A DNA stretch of 64,000 nucleotides from Puccinellia tenuiflora (lineage: Eukaryota; Streptophyta; Magnoliopsida; Poales; Poaceae): positions 628,596 through 692,595 of the forward strand of contig QRDG01000816.1 of the NCBI GenBank assembly GCA_012064385.1, in the 5' to 3' direction. Shown in pieces: positions 1-10,484 of the stretch (the first letter of the stretch is position 1; the number at the start of each line of letters is the position of its first letter). A program made the translations under genes and the position numbers. The notes below the pieces were generated by a model. That model saw nothing but the letters and a program-made list of their open reading frames with translations. It had not been told where the DNA came from and did no database searches.

Positions 1-60
1 GATCGTCGCCTGCCCCACACTCTTTTCCGTCTCTGATGGATATGCCGTGCCACCCACCAC
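1..60. other. Unassigned edge sequence
   Basis: These bases do not match the sister LTR at 52227-54140. Homology to that LTR begins at about position 61. They may be a rearranged LTR segment or a junction with another sequence. No gene or motif is recognisable. Confidence 0.4.
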
Positions 61-898
61 GACACTACGGGTTCGAGAATGCATAGACATGATCATATCA
101 TTAATTAATAGCGGGACCGGGATGCCCATATTAATTCCTATACACTCAACGAAAACCTTTTCTCGATTGAACCACGATGCCGGAGATTCAATTAATCTCA
201 TATACGATTCCCTTTGTCTCACGATATTTTACTTGCCCGAGATATAATCGTTGACATCCCTATGTCTAGTTTAATCTCGTTACCGGCAAGTTCTCTTTAC
301 TCGTCCATAATATAGGATCCCGATGATTATAACCTAATCACATGTCTGCAGACTTTTGATGCTATATTACCGAGAAGGCTTGGAGATATCTTCTCCGTCA
401 CATGGAGGGACAAATTCCACTCTCGATTCATATCACCCAACAACCCACCATCGGAGATACCTGAAAGCCACCTTTATAATCACCCAGTTACGAAGTGACG
501 TTTGATGTCCACAAAGTATTCCTCCGGTGAACGGGAGTGATATAATCTCATGGTCTAAGGAAACTATATTTGGCATATTAAAAGTGTTGACAACAAAACT
601 TTTGTGACACGATTAATTGCAACTCTTTATTTGGGTCATGTCCATCACACCATTACTTCTAATGATATGACTCCGTTATCAAGTGACTATAACAAGTCCA
701 TAGTTAGGAAACTCTAACTATCTCTTGATCAACGAACTAGTCATGTAGAGGCTCACTAGGGACTCCGGGTGTTTATATTCCACACATGTATTATGTTTCC
801 ATTTAATACAATTATAGCATGGATAATAAACTATTATCATAAACGTGAATATGCTTAATAAACCATTTTATTATTGCCTCTAGGGCATATTCCCAACA
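61..898 (-). repeat. 3' LTR of Copia C (partial)
   Basis: This is the LTR part nearest the PPT. It ends with the minus-strand start TGTTGGGAATATGCCC at 898. Bases 61-898 align throughout with 53301-54140 of element G. About 1.07 kb of LTR that should lie to the left is not present. Confidence 0.85.
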
Positions 899-913
899 GT
901 CTCCCACTTGCAC
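899..913 (-). promoter_or_regulatory. Polypurine tract of Copia C
   Basis: The minus strand reads GTGCAAGTGGGAGAC immediately before the LTR start TGTTGGG. This position and composition fit the plus-strand DNA primer of Copia elements. The same sequence adjoins the left LTR of element G at 54141-54155. Confidence 0.8.
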
Positions 914-3628
914 TAGAGTCAATAATCTAGTTTGCATTTCCGCGATCCAACACCCATGGAGTCTCACTCATGAAGTCTCAGTGTTGATCATGTTTGCTTG
1001 TGGAAGAGGTTCTGTCCGTGCTCTGTACTTTACAGCTCTTTATGTCCTTTGCAAAAATTGTAACTGTCACCTAACTTGACATTACTTTATCATCACATGA
1101 TAAACTTCCTATCATCCCATGATAAAACTCATTATCTTATAATGTATATAATATGTTTGGTTATAGAGTGAGATATTCATATCCTTTTATGCCTATATGT
1201 ATGTTCAGTCAAATGGACTTTCCCACAACACATGCATCTGGAACTCACTCAATCTTGAAACAACTTTCTCAAACCAAAATATTATATCTTATTTCAATCC
1301 TTGAATTAATCATATACTCCTATATGTTGTTGACTTTAACAAATCAACAGTGAGCCTTGTCACTTTGATATTTCCGATCATGCTTTCGCTGTGCTACTCC
1401 GATATTAAGAGATCCCTAATTTAGTCTGGCTTTATGACTTAAACCAAGTCAACCATTTTCTAAATTTATCTCAATCTCATGAAAAATGACTCCTCATTCA
1501 ACATGTTCTTACAATTAAGAACTTGGGTCACATATCGTCATATACAAACATATGGTTCTTATATGTTGAGATCTATGAACAATTCATATTGAATTCCAAC
1601 ATATCCTCCAACCATCAATTTTGTACTGAGTTCTCTAACTCAATGCTTCACCTATATATCACAATGAGATGAACCATTCTTCTCTTGTTTCATTTTGAAC
1701 TCCTTCAAAGTATTTAGGTTAAACATCTGACTTTAATGTTTATCAAACTTATCTATCCTCCATAGATACATTCATCTACATGAATATTTGACTTTCAAAC
1801 TAACTTCATAAGTTATGCATTGGTCCATGTCACCATTTACAACATTTATGAAATCTCCATTTCATTCAAACACGATGTTGTAAACTCCCACTCAAATATA
1901 CCTCATACACATATTAAATTGTGAAGCCACTTTGGCTCCCACTCAGAAATATGTTATCTTTATATTTGACCATGATTAACTAGCTCCCACTCAAACATAT
2001 GTCACCACATATTTTGATTATGGAAATTAATTTCTGCTCTAACTTAATATATGTCACCACATATCTTAATTAGATCTCACTCAGTTTCTTATGCACTTTC
2101 TCAACACTTTGGACTCCTCCAAAACTCTTAACTCTTAAGATTCGAGAACTCATATACGAAACATCAGCACTTTGCCAGCTCTAAGTTTTATTTATTCCAC
2201 GCAAACTCTTTTGCTAAATAAATATGTGAAACATTCTTTTCACAAAATCAAGTAACAATTACTTTATGATTTAAACTTAAAGTAGAATGACTCTTAGTCA
2301 CTTTCGTATTTAAAGTTTCTATTTCTTCTTTTGTAGTTTTATAGGTATGTCTTGTTTCCCAAACATGACAAGTAAATCACGAATATTATTTTGCAACTTT
2401 TGACAAAATTCATATTCTTGAAACCTACATCTCTTTAGACAAGCTAAACCAAAATTCAATGATCACCATCATCAAAAACTTTATGTGTCAAGTTTTATCC
2501 AACATAGCACCTTACACATGTGCCACTTGATACATAAACATGAAAGGTTTAATCTTTCTAAATTCATTCCAACAATTCTTTTACCCATGAAATCATTTCA
2601 CGATAAAACCACTAAAATACATAACACAACCAAACACATTGGTTTGTTCCTTTTAGTCTCACATTGTGGAATCTCTATTCATAATCTCATATGAATATTC
2701 TACAAAACTTTATTTGCTTTGGTTTTTAATTATCTCATAATTATCGAAACCACTATTTCTCATAACTCATATGAGAAATGCAAATCATTAAATAGATCCT
2801 TTATTTAAAACAGGACTGTTATCAAAATAAATCTAAATGATACTAATGAAACCTTAAAACCAAAGACCCTTCTTTATGACCACATAATATCAAATATAAT
2901 GTGACTACAATACTTTAGGTTTATCAAAACACCTTTTGAATAATCTCTAAATATTGTAATTTGTGATAACACTTGTCACAAGTCACCATACTAAACAACG
3001 ACTCAAATATTTTGTCTCTTTTGATCAAATCGAAAAGACTCAATTATCTTGTTAACTTAATATACTTTACTTCCATGATCTTATCATGACATGAATAAAT
3101 ACTCCTATTTACTCATCCATGACAAAACAATGATGTCTTTTATTTACTGAAAAAATACAACCAACACTTGTGTTTATTTTCAGCAACTCATGGCATTTTC
3201 AGAAAATGGCATTTTTTAACCACACTACTTAGTGATGCGCATCAAGATGCTCTTCAGCACTAATAGTATAATTAAAACAATTCTCATCATTAAGTATTGG
3301 ATACTTTAGTATGTCTTTATTTTATAAGTGTTTAACTAATTATCATTTAAATCTAGCAAAGGACAATAATCTCATAATCGAAACGTGATCACTAAAGAAG
3401 GATTACTCATGAAAATAGAACAACCACTTGTCTTTAACATGAATGACCGTCTCACAAACCGAGACACACTAATTTAAGATCACACTTAATTCGATTACAA
3501 AACTCATTCAAATCCTCTAATTTAAAACGATAAATGTAGAAGTAGAACATCGCCAGCATCAACTCCTTGATTGCCATCTTCCCGCGAAATCCACTCAGTC
3601 CCTCCATGCACTTCTCAAACGGCAGGCC
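899..3628. other. Non-coding interior of Copia C
   Basis: This is AT-rich sequence with frequent stops on both strands and no ORF over 70 codons. It is collinear with 54141-56835 of element G and differs by scattered small indels. The segment beside the LTR on the minus strand ends in the PPT (GTGCAAGTGGGAGAC). No pol motif was found. Confidence 0.7.
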
Positions 3629-3723
3629 CTGTTTTCATAAAACAGCACAAGTATCAAATACTTAGCTCACCACAAGTGTAAATGGGACATTTAAACATTT
3701 ATAACTAGTATATCAAAATATAC
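3629..3723 (-). other. Candidate intron at gag 3' end (C)
   Basis: On the minus strand the gag frame meets AG|GTATATTTTG, and 95 bp later TTTTATGAAAACAG|GG. These fit plant donor and acceptor consensus with an AT-rich interior. The gag stop codon TGA lies three codons inside the segment. Element G has the same 95-bp arrangement at 56836-56930. BARE elements are known to make a spliced gag RNA, so this may be an equivalent signal. Joining would bring a stop within a few codons, so Gag would change only at its extreme C-terminus. Confidence 0.45.
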
Positions 3724-4342
3724 CTTCTGCGTTGGCTCCTCCGCCTGCTACGGGATTCCTTTCGATCTGACGAAGTCGAGACATCAGTTCCGGATAAGTG
3801 ATCGAATCCCTTTCCATGACATAGTCTCTGACACAATTCTTGAATTTGGGATGAAGCGAATGCAACAACCCATCTATCGCGAATTCGTCACTCATCTCCA
3901 TATCCCAAGCATCCATAAGAGTGTAATATATCCTATACATTTTCTTCAGATGATCCTCTAAGCGATCATTTTCTTCCATCTTAGTTGAAAGAAACACACC
4001 CAGACCTTCAAACCTTGCAATTCTCACTTGTGCTATGAACATTTCCTTTAGCTTAGTGACAGTCTCAATGGCACTCAAGTTTTTGAATTGTTTGGATAGG
4101 TCTGAATTCATGAAGACACTCATCAACCAATTGACTTGAATGTGAGTCTTACTCCGACTGAGCCAATCCATACGCTTGTTGTAACTCGCAGAAGCATCGG
4201 GTTTTTCTTCTAAGGGTTCATGTAACACGTAGAGCTGATCATTGGTTGATAGGACTTCTCTAAGACGTTCATACCACTCGATGAAGTTTGACCCATCGAG
4301 ACGCAGCTCCTCAGCAAGAAACATACTACTGTAGTCTCCCAT
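3713..4342 (-). CDS. gag: Copia Gag-like protein, 209 aa
   Basis: Gag proteins of Copia elements package the RNA in cytoplasmic virus-like particles. The ORF starts at an ATG (MGDYSSMFLAEELRLDG) and stays open for 209 codons. It has the plant Copia gag layout: an N-terminal GSNFIEWYERLREVL segment, then the UBN2-like helical region with conserved W, L and Y positions (LSRSKTHIQVNWLMS, DEFAIDGLLHSLHPKF). It has no zinc knuckle and no downstream protease, so it is shorter than a normal gag-pol. The copy in G (56920-57537) is 205 aa, differing mainly by a short in-frame indel before the C-terminal NAEGIF. Both staying open suggests recent activity or selection on Gag. The frame ends inside the candidate intron described separately. 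Confidence 0.8.
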   Translation of the reverse strand: MGDYSSMFLAEELRLDGSNFIEWYERLREVLSTNDQLYVLHEPLEEKPDASASYNKRMDWLSRSKTHIQVNWLMSVFMNSDLSKQFKNLSAIETVTKLKEMFIAQVRIARFEGLGVFLSTKMEENDRLEDHLKKMYRIYYTLMDAWDMEMSDEFAIDGLLHSLHPKFKNCVRDYVMERDSITYPELMSRLRQIERNPVAGGGANAEGIF

Positions 4343-5590
4343 GATCTACAAGGATTTTGCAAAGACATCTTTAGGATACTCGTTTATGATAATTTTAGTT
4401 CAACTTAATCAAATTAAAGAACTCCCACTAAACTCAACATCTCTCCAGTTGATTAGTGACACACGATCCAAATCCACTACACCACCACCGATCATCACGT
4501 GAGATGATGTAGCTTCAATGGTGAACAACTCAGTGTTGATCATATCATTCATATGACTCGTGTTTAACCTTTCGGTTCCGTGTTCCCGAGGCCATGTCTG
4601 TACATGCTAGGCTCGTCAAGACAACCGTAGTATTTCTGCATGTGCAAACTGGCTTGCACCCGTTGTATGTGAACGTTGAATCTATCACACCCGATCATCA
4701 CGTGATGCTTCGAAACGACGAACTTTCGCAACGGCGCATACTAGGGGAGAACACTTTATTATCTTGATATTAACATGAGAGATCACCTTATCATGCTACC
4801 GTCGCGATCACATCTAAGCATAACAATAAGGTGCATAAAAGGGATTAACATCACATGCAATTCATAATTGTGATATGATATGGCCTTTCTTCACATGCTC
4901 TTAGATCTCCATCTTCAAAGCAACGGCAAGATCTCCATCTCCGGCATGATCTCCATCATCTTGGCGCCATCACCATGGTTGTCCACCAACTATTGCAACT
5001 ACAACTAATGCTACTCTTAGCAATAAAGTAAAGCAATTACATGGTGATTCATTGACACGCAGGTCACATAAAATAAAAGACAACCATATGGCTCCTGCCG
5101 GTTGCCGTACTCGTCGACATGCAAGTCGCGAAATATTACAAACATGATCATTGCATACATTATCACAAATCACATTGGCCATATCACATCACTTGACCCC
5201 CTCTGCAAAAACAAGTTAGACGCCTCTACTTTGTTTATGCAAATTTTACGTGGCTTGGGTCAACGAGATAGAACCGTTCTAATCTACGCAAAACCACAAC
5301 GGTGATATAATAGTTGATTATTTACTCATCCTTTTGAAAGGCCTTCCATTGAAAATTGCATCTTCACTAAAGCAAGAGAAACAGACACCCGCCAGCCACT
5401 TATGCAAAACAAGTTGCATGTCAGTCGTGGAACCGGTCTCTCGTGCGTGGACGAGTAAGGTTGGTCCAGGCCGCTTCAATCTCACAATACCGCAAAGATG
5501 CAAAGTGCACGCGAGAAGGTAGCAACATAAAATATCAACGCCCACAACTCCTTGTGTTCTAATCGCATCAACACCTACGAATAGATCTAG
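4343..5590. other. 5' leader of Copia C
   Basis: This is the minus-strand leader between the PBS and the gag ATG, about 1.25 kb. It contains short spurious ORFs only. It is collinear with 57538-58792 in element G. Such long leaders usually carry packaging and dimerisation signals, but none can be recognised by eye. Confidence 0.6.
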
Positions 5591-5602
5591 GCTCTGATAC
5601 CA
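5591..5602 (-). promoter_or_regulatory. Primer binding site of Copia C
   Basis: The minus strand reads TGGTATCAGAGC, the complement of the initiator tRNA-Met 3' end. It lies one base inside the 5' LTR end and fixes both the LTR boundary and the element's orientation. Confidence 0.9.
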
Positions 5603-5603
5603 C

Positions 5604-6458
5604 TGATGGGGTCGCAGCATGGAAAACAAAAATTTTCTACGCGGCAAATCAGAATAAACCCCAAGGATCTAGATCTATAAGATGAAGATAGCGAAGATGA
5701 GATCCAATCTCTTACCCTTTTCTCGATTGAACCACGATGCCGGAGATTCAATTAATCTCATATACGATTCCCTTTGTCTCACGATATTTTACTTGCCCGA
5801 GATATAATCGTTGACATCACCATGTCTAGTTTAATCTCGTTACCGGCAAGTTCTATTTACTCGTCCATAATATAGGATCCCGGTGATTACAACCTAATCA
5901 CATGTCTGCAGACTTTTGATGCTATATTACCGAGAAGGCCTGGAGATATCTTCTCCGTCACATGGAGGGACAAATTCCACTCTCGATTCATATCACCCAA
6001 CAACCCACCATCGGAGATACCTGAAAGCCACCTTTATAATCACCCAGTTACGAAGTGACGTTTGATGTCCACAAAGTATTCCTCCGGTGAACGGGAGTGA
6101 TATAATCTCATGGTCTAAGGAAACTATATTTGGCATATTAAAAGTGTTGACAACAAAACTTTTGTGACACGATTAATTGCAACTCTTTATTTGGGTCATG
6201 TCCATCACACCATTACTCCTAATGATATGACTCCGTTATCAAGTGACTATAACAAGTCCATAGTTAGGAAACTCTAACTATCTCTTGATCAACGAACTAG
6301 TCCTGTAGAGGCTCACTAGGGACTCCGGGTGTTTATATTCCACACATGTATTATGTTTCCATTTAATACAATTATAGCATGGATAATAAACTATTATCAT
6401 AAACGTGAATATGCTTAATAAACCATTTTATTATTGCCTCTAGGGCATATTCCCAACA
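5604..6458 (-). repeat. 5' LTR of Copia C, 1.06 kb internal deletion
   Basis: This LTR is 855 bp against 1,914 bp for the intact LTR at 52227-54140. The two match outside a single deletion whose junction is at about 5715-5718. The lost stretch corresponds to about 52341-53398 and includes the TATA box and the heat-shock-like array. A CCTT microhomology spans the junction. The copy therefore has no recognisable core promoter. Confidence 0.85.
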
Positions 6459-6657
6459 CAGCCGACCTCATTTCGGTGGCACCGTGCTCGTTGGTTTTCG
6501 CCGCCGCCAGGTGGCGCACCGTCGCTATCGTCGCCGCGGTGACACGCGTCCGCGGCAGCGCTCCCTCGAGAGCAGCGGCGCGCGCCATCGCCGCAGACGT
6601 GCTCGCCTGCGCTGTGGCCTTGCCCTTCAAGTCGGCAGCTGCTCTCTTGAGGGCCAT
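6459..6657 (-). CDS. Start of antisense ORF in Gypsy B (truncated)
   Basis: An ATG at 6657 opens a minus-strand frame (MALKRAAADLKGKATAQA) that runs into the Copia C junction, leaving 66 codons. It is rich in alanine, lysine and arginine, and no domain can be assigned. About 120 bp upstream the minus strand has CAATAAAG, a TATA-like box, followed by a CT-rich leader, so the start has the architecture of a plant gene. It is antisense to B, in the same place as the antisense gene of element E. Its identity is unknown. Confidence 0.4.
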
Positions 6658-6775
6658 GGTCGCCGGAGAAGAAGAGGAGTACTCTGGAGTCGGAGCGCTC
6701 TGGAGAGATTGGAGGCGTGGGGAGAAGTGTGCGGAGGAGTTATGTGAGAAGTAATGGGCGCCGTCCGCGCGCCCA

Positions 6776-6788
6776 GGCTTTATTGACC
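6776..6788 (-). promoter_or_regulatory. TATA-like box of antisense ORF in B
   Basis: The minus strand reads GGTCAATAAAGCC, about 120 bp before the ATG at 6657. Spacing and the pyrimidine-rich leader fit a plant core promoter. This is a prediction only. Confidence 0.3.
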
Positions 6789-7101
6789 AGCACTCGAGTC
6801 GTGGCGGGCCCCGCCACGTCGCCCATTGGAGCCAAGGAGGTCGTGGCCGCGGGCGCAACCGCTGCGTGACACGTGTCTCGGCCCTGTCACGCATCTTTGG
6901 CCCCTCGACGCTTCGCCTTCGTCATGGGCCTCGGCGTGCCCATCGCGGGCCCGGGGGCTACTGTCGGCACAGTGGAAACCAGGGTACCACGGGCCGGCCT
7001 GCCAGGGCCCACAAGATTCTTTGGATGATTTTCGCTAAGTACCAGACTCTCCAAGCCTGGTGAGCTTCGTGAGGATTTCTCCCCTCGTGAAGGGTTTTTC
7101 T

Positions 7102-7131
7102 CCTCGCCAAGGGTTCTTTCCCTTGGCGAGG
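7102..7131. repeat. Perfect 12-bp hairpin in LTR of B
   Basis: CCTCGCCAAGGG and its exact reverse complement CCCTTGGCGAGG flank a 6-base loop. A shorter stem (GCGAGGC / GCCTCGC) follows at about 7200-7220. The hairpins lie upstream of the LTR TATA box, so they are in U3 rather than in the expected transcript start region. Confidence 0.7.
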
Positions 7132-7664
7132 GATCGCCCCTCGACAAGGCGTCTCCGACGCCGCTCGCAATTCTGCTAAGGACCAAGCTGAAGGGCTTGG
7201 CGAGGCTTTTCGCCTCGCGAAGTGCCTTCCTCGTGAAGCCATCTCTGCCCCCGCGGCAGAGCGCACATGGGCTCTGCGCCATGTGCAGAGTGACGCGCGT
7301 GCCTACGCGCGATGACGACAACGCCGCAGTTGCCGTTTCCATGTATAAAGCAGTCAACAAAGCGGAGCCAAGCAAAGCGGACAACGAGTATTGCCTCTTT
7401 GGTGACAAGGGAACAGTCTGCAGCTACGCTCCAAGGACGACGTCACCGTGGGTCACCTCCCACCTCGGCAAGCGCCAGCCCACTGTCCAGCTGGTCGGTG
7501 CCCCCTTTTCAGCTTTGGTGACGCCGTTCCCCTGCCATGGACCGCGTCCACGAGATTTACCTTTATGGTAGACCTCACCTTTACGGTGCACCGCGCCTCC
7601 TCCTTCGTCGCCATGTGGTAGCCCTTCCCGCCCAAATGTTTGGGCAGAAGAGGCCCAGGGCGCC

Positions 7665-7673
7665 TATAAAAGG
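7665..7673 (+). promoter_or_regulatory. TATA box of Gypsy B LTR
   Basis: TATAAAAGG lies in a GC-rich LTR about 365 bp before its end. Transcription of B would begin roughly 30 bp downstream. Confidence 0.65.
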
Positions 7674-8030
7674 AGGAGGAGCACGCCCAGGCAAAGGGTT
7701 CGGTTTTTGGAGTCTAGGAGCCTACCCAAAAACCCTAGATCTAAAGGCTAGCAAGCAACCATTGTTAGTCACCTCGAGCTCGACAAGCTCTCCTTGTACT
7801 GTGAACTTTCCAAGCAGTGCAATACACAGAAGCAGGACGTAGGGGTTTTACCTCCACAAGAGGGCCCTAAACCTGGGTAAGACCGAGTGTCTCCATCTCT
7901 GCCGTGCTGTCCCGCAGCGAGTCCGACGAGCACCGTCGCCGGAGCACGTTGAGGGTTGTTTGATTCCGTGTTCAGCCCCTTACACGATACCTTGGAGACA
8001 CCCCTAGTTCCTGGGGACAGTTCTCCGACA

Positions 8031-8265
8031 CTACTTATGCCGTGAGAAGGGTCACTTGGCTTCTTCATGCACTAATGGTACCTTATCCAACCCTATTATA
8101 ATTGATGATGCTTATTCTCTTAGGAAGGATAGGGTTGGCAATGTGTTTGCCAAATATGTGGGAACTCAAAGTGGTGTCAAGAAAAGAACCATTTGGGTTG
8201 CCAAGACTATTGTGACTAACCTCTTAGGACCCAACTTGGTTGGGGACCAACAAGCTCAAACTTGA
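8031..8265 (+). pseudogene. gag: Gag C-terminal fragment with zinc knuckle (element A)
   Basis: The frame encodes a nucleocapsid-type zinc knuckle, YLCREKGHLASSC, completed by a cysteine codon broken by the insertion of B. The pattern is CX2CX4HX4C, with the last three ligands at 8038, 8053 and 8068. It continues through IIIDDAYSLRKD and GVKKRTIWVAK to a stop at 8265. This is the C-terminal end of a Copia Gag. In autonomous relatives the protease would follow; here non-coding AT-rich DNA follows. The N-terminal part is outside the window. Confidence 0.75.
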
Positions 8266-10484
8266 TCAATCGGTATTGTTGGAGGACATTGGAGACTTGG
8301 CTATCTTTGAAAAACTAAGGGATCTTCATGATTATTATTTTCACAAGCCAAGTCATTTGGATTATATTGTCATATCTCACAACTTATGTTCCTCCATGCG
8401 GTAACTTGTATTTAAATTATATATACATTGAAAGTTGCTTGCTCCCTTGCATGTGTTAGTTTTGTTCCTAGCATGTGCTTGTATATGTTGTGCTTATTAC
8501 TTACCTTGAGCAATCAAGTTTGTGTATGTTAATTTGCGCTCCATATATGTGTAAACTTTGTGTTGAGTCTTTATTGGATCTTGTGTTGATTTCAATTGGC
8601 TCTTTTGAGAGATTAATGGACTATCCCATTTTGGGGGAGTGATATGCTTTGTGCACTTCACAATCCTAAAAATGTGTGTACATGAGGCACACCACCTAGT
8701 ATTTATATTTCAATATTATCTAGTCACTATGTGGTATGTCATACTCATGAGAAAATCAAATTCTATAATATCCATTAATTTCTCTAGTTCGTGTTCATTT
8801 GCCTCTTGCTTAATAAAGAATGGATTATCACATTATGGGGGAGTAATAAGCTATGTGCATATTACAATCCTATAAATATGATCATTTGAGGTTTTGCCAC
8901 TAAGATGTGATATTGTAAATTATCTTGTTTCTATGTGGCATGTTGCTCGAACAAGTTCCAATTTTCCTTTCGGTTATATTATGGATCTTGTTTGTGTGAG
9001 TTTGCTTGGTGTGGTTTTCTCGAATATGTATTCCCATGTATTCTTTGAGAAACCATTTATTCCGTATTATTCTAACCATGGCTTTGCCGGTTGGTTCGAA
9101 TAGTTGAAACTACCAACAAAATTTATTTAAATATGGTGCCTCAATTCTTATCTTTCGCCATATGATTTATCTTGTGAGTATAATCTTGGATTTCTCTACC
9201 ACCAAGAAAATAATTCTGTTTACTCATTGTCCTTGGACAATTGATATTCACATTTGTGGTAGAATATTGTTGATTATCCTTACTTTGGCATTTGCTTTTA
9301 TTTGCTTCATCACTTGCCAAGTATTTATTTTTGACTCTCATTATCTTCCTTGCCTCTTGTGTGGATCCTTTTGACTTATTGATCTTGTTTAGTGTTATAA
9401 ATGACATATGGAGAGTAATGATCCCTTTTGTGTGCATTTTGTATTCAAATGCAAATCTCAAGATAATGCATGAATATTGGGGGAGCTTTCCTTTATTATT
9501 TAGAACACTATCTTATCAATTTATATTTGATCCTTTCAATTGGCATATGATTTCTACCTATGTGTTGATGGAACACAGACCTTTTTTTTTCTTGATGCTT
9601 TGTGCTATCATAAAAAGTGTAGAGAGTGCTTGGTTTATTTGTTGTGACCTTGCTCCCTCTTGGGAGTTTGTTTCCTCTTTTCTTGATTTTTGTTGTATCC
9701 TCTTGAAAGAGAAATGCCATTTGGGCATGTATCCTATATTTATCTTAAATGCCTTTTGGCCTTGCTTGGGTATCATCAATTAGTATTATTTGGAATTTGA
9801 TATCTCCTCCGTAGATATTTGTTTCAATTGATACTTATTGTGGGAGCCTTGATACCTATTTCTTTATTTTAGTTTACTTGATTTTGGTCAAGTATTATTC
9901 TCTTGATATCTTTGCTCCTAGTTGGTATCTTATTTTCAATTGGTGTCTTATCGATCATGTGTTGTTTTGATTCGACTCCTATTGAAATCTCACTTCATGT
10001 GTTGATGTGTTTTCGAATCAATCATATGTTGATTTGATTTGTCCTCGATCATGTGTTGATTTGGATTTTGATATAATTTGACAACCATTTCTTGTGACAC
10101 TTCGGTGTGCTCTCTTGGTTTACTTTGTGTTTTTGTCCAAATTGTATCTCGTGTGGTTCTAGAAAATCTTTGCATGCATGTTTACTAATTTATATTGTTA
10201 TAGCATGCTTATCTTTCTTGATCCAATATATAGGGTATACTCCATCGAATCCTAAATCGACTAATATGTGCATGAAATTCAAATTCATATCTATATGCAC
10301 ATATTTATGTGGAGCGTGTCCTATGTATTGTAGTTTATCTAACTACTATGGGACCCAATGAGTTTGGGAACCATGTTGTACTTGAATTTTGTTTTAGGTA
10401 TAATGGAGATGCATTGGATGCTTGCCTCATTCATATGGAAGGTGTTCTCACCATGCGATTATTGGATCCAAGCATTTATGATAA
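8266..10484. other. Non-coding interior of element A (part 1)
   Basis: This is T-rich DNA with several GGGGGAG-containing segments and no pol motifs. The longest open frames (163 codons or fewer) are low-complexity hydrophobic translations and look accidental. The last 160 bp match the reverse complement of 52050-52226 in element F. It ends in GATAA, one copy of the TSD of D. Confidence 0.7.

Larger units (their letters stand above)
1..6458 (-). mobile_element. Copia-type non-autonomous LTR retrotransposon C
   Basis: The element reads on the minus strand. It has a partial 3' LTR (about 61-898), an interior of about 4.7 kb (899-5603), and an internally deleted 5' LTR (5604-6458). The LTR ends are TGTTGGGAATATGCCC and GCGACCCCATCA. 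A PBS matching the 3' end of initiator tRNA-Met (TGGTATCAGAGC) lies at 5591-5602 and a purine-rich PPT at 899-913. The only coding region is a gag-like ORF; no protease, integrase, reverse transcriptase or RNase H frame is visible. The LTR and PPT style is that of the BARE/Angela group, so mobilisation would need enzymes from a relative. It is inserted in Gypsy B; the expected 5-bp TSD (CAGCC at 6459-6463) cannot be tested because the left end is missing. Element G at 52227-60294 is the same family. Confidence 0.9.
6459..8030 (+). mobile_element. 3' end of Gypsy-type element B
   Basis: The remnant contains the last 0.5 kb of interior (6459-6961) and a full 3' LTR (6962-8030). A PPT-like GGGCCCGGGGGCTAC precedes the LTR start TGTCGGCACAG, and the LTR ends in TTCTCCGACA. 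This PPT and TGTCGG start are typical of Tat-type grass Gypsy elements. The interior carries the start of an antisense ORF, another Tat habit. The left part was displaced by Copia C. On the right, B interrupts the zinc knuckle of element A. Confidence 0.75.
6962..8030 (+). repeat. 3' LTR of Gypsy B
   Basis: This is a 1,069-bp LTR with TGTC..GACA ends. It contains a TATA box and a cluster of CCTCG/CGAGG stem-loops at 7060-7220. No ORF in it looks real. It is followed by CTACT, which belongs to the interrupted gag of element A and would be the TSD. Confidence 0.8.

Noticed and set aside
6415..6894. 159-codon minus ORF crossing the C/B boundary
   Set aside because: Its C-terminal end translates LTR sequence of element C; only the portion from the ATG at 6657 to the junction could be native.
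9292..9783. 163-codon ORF with membrane-protein-like composition
   Set aside because: T-rich non-coding interior of element A; hydrophobicity follows from base composition and the frame has no homologous counterpart in F.
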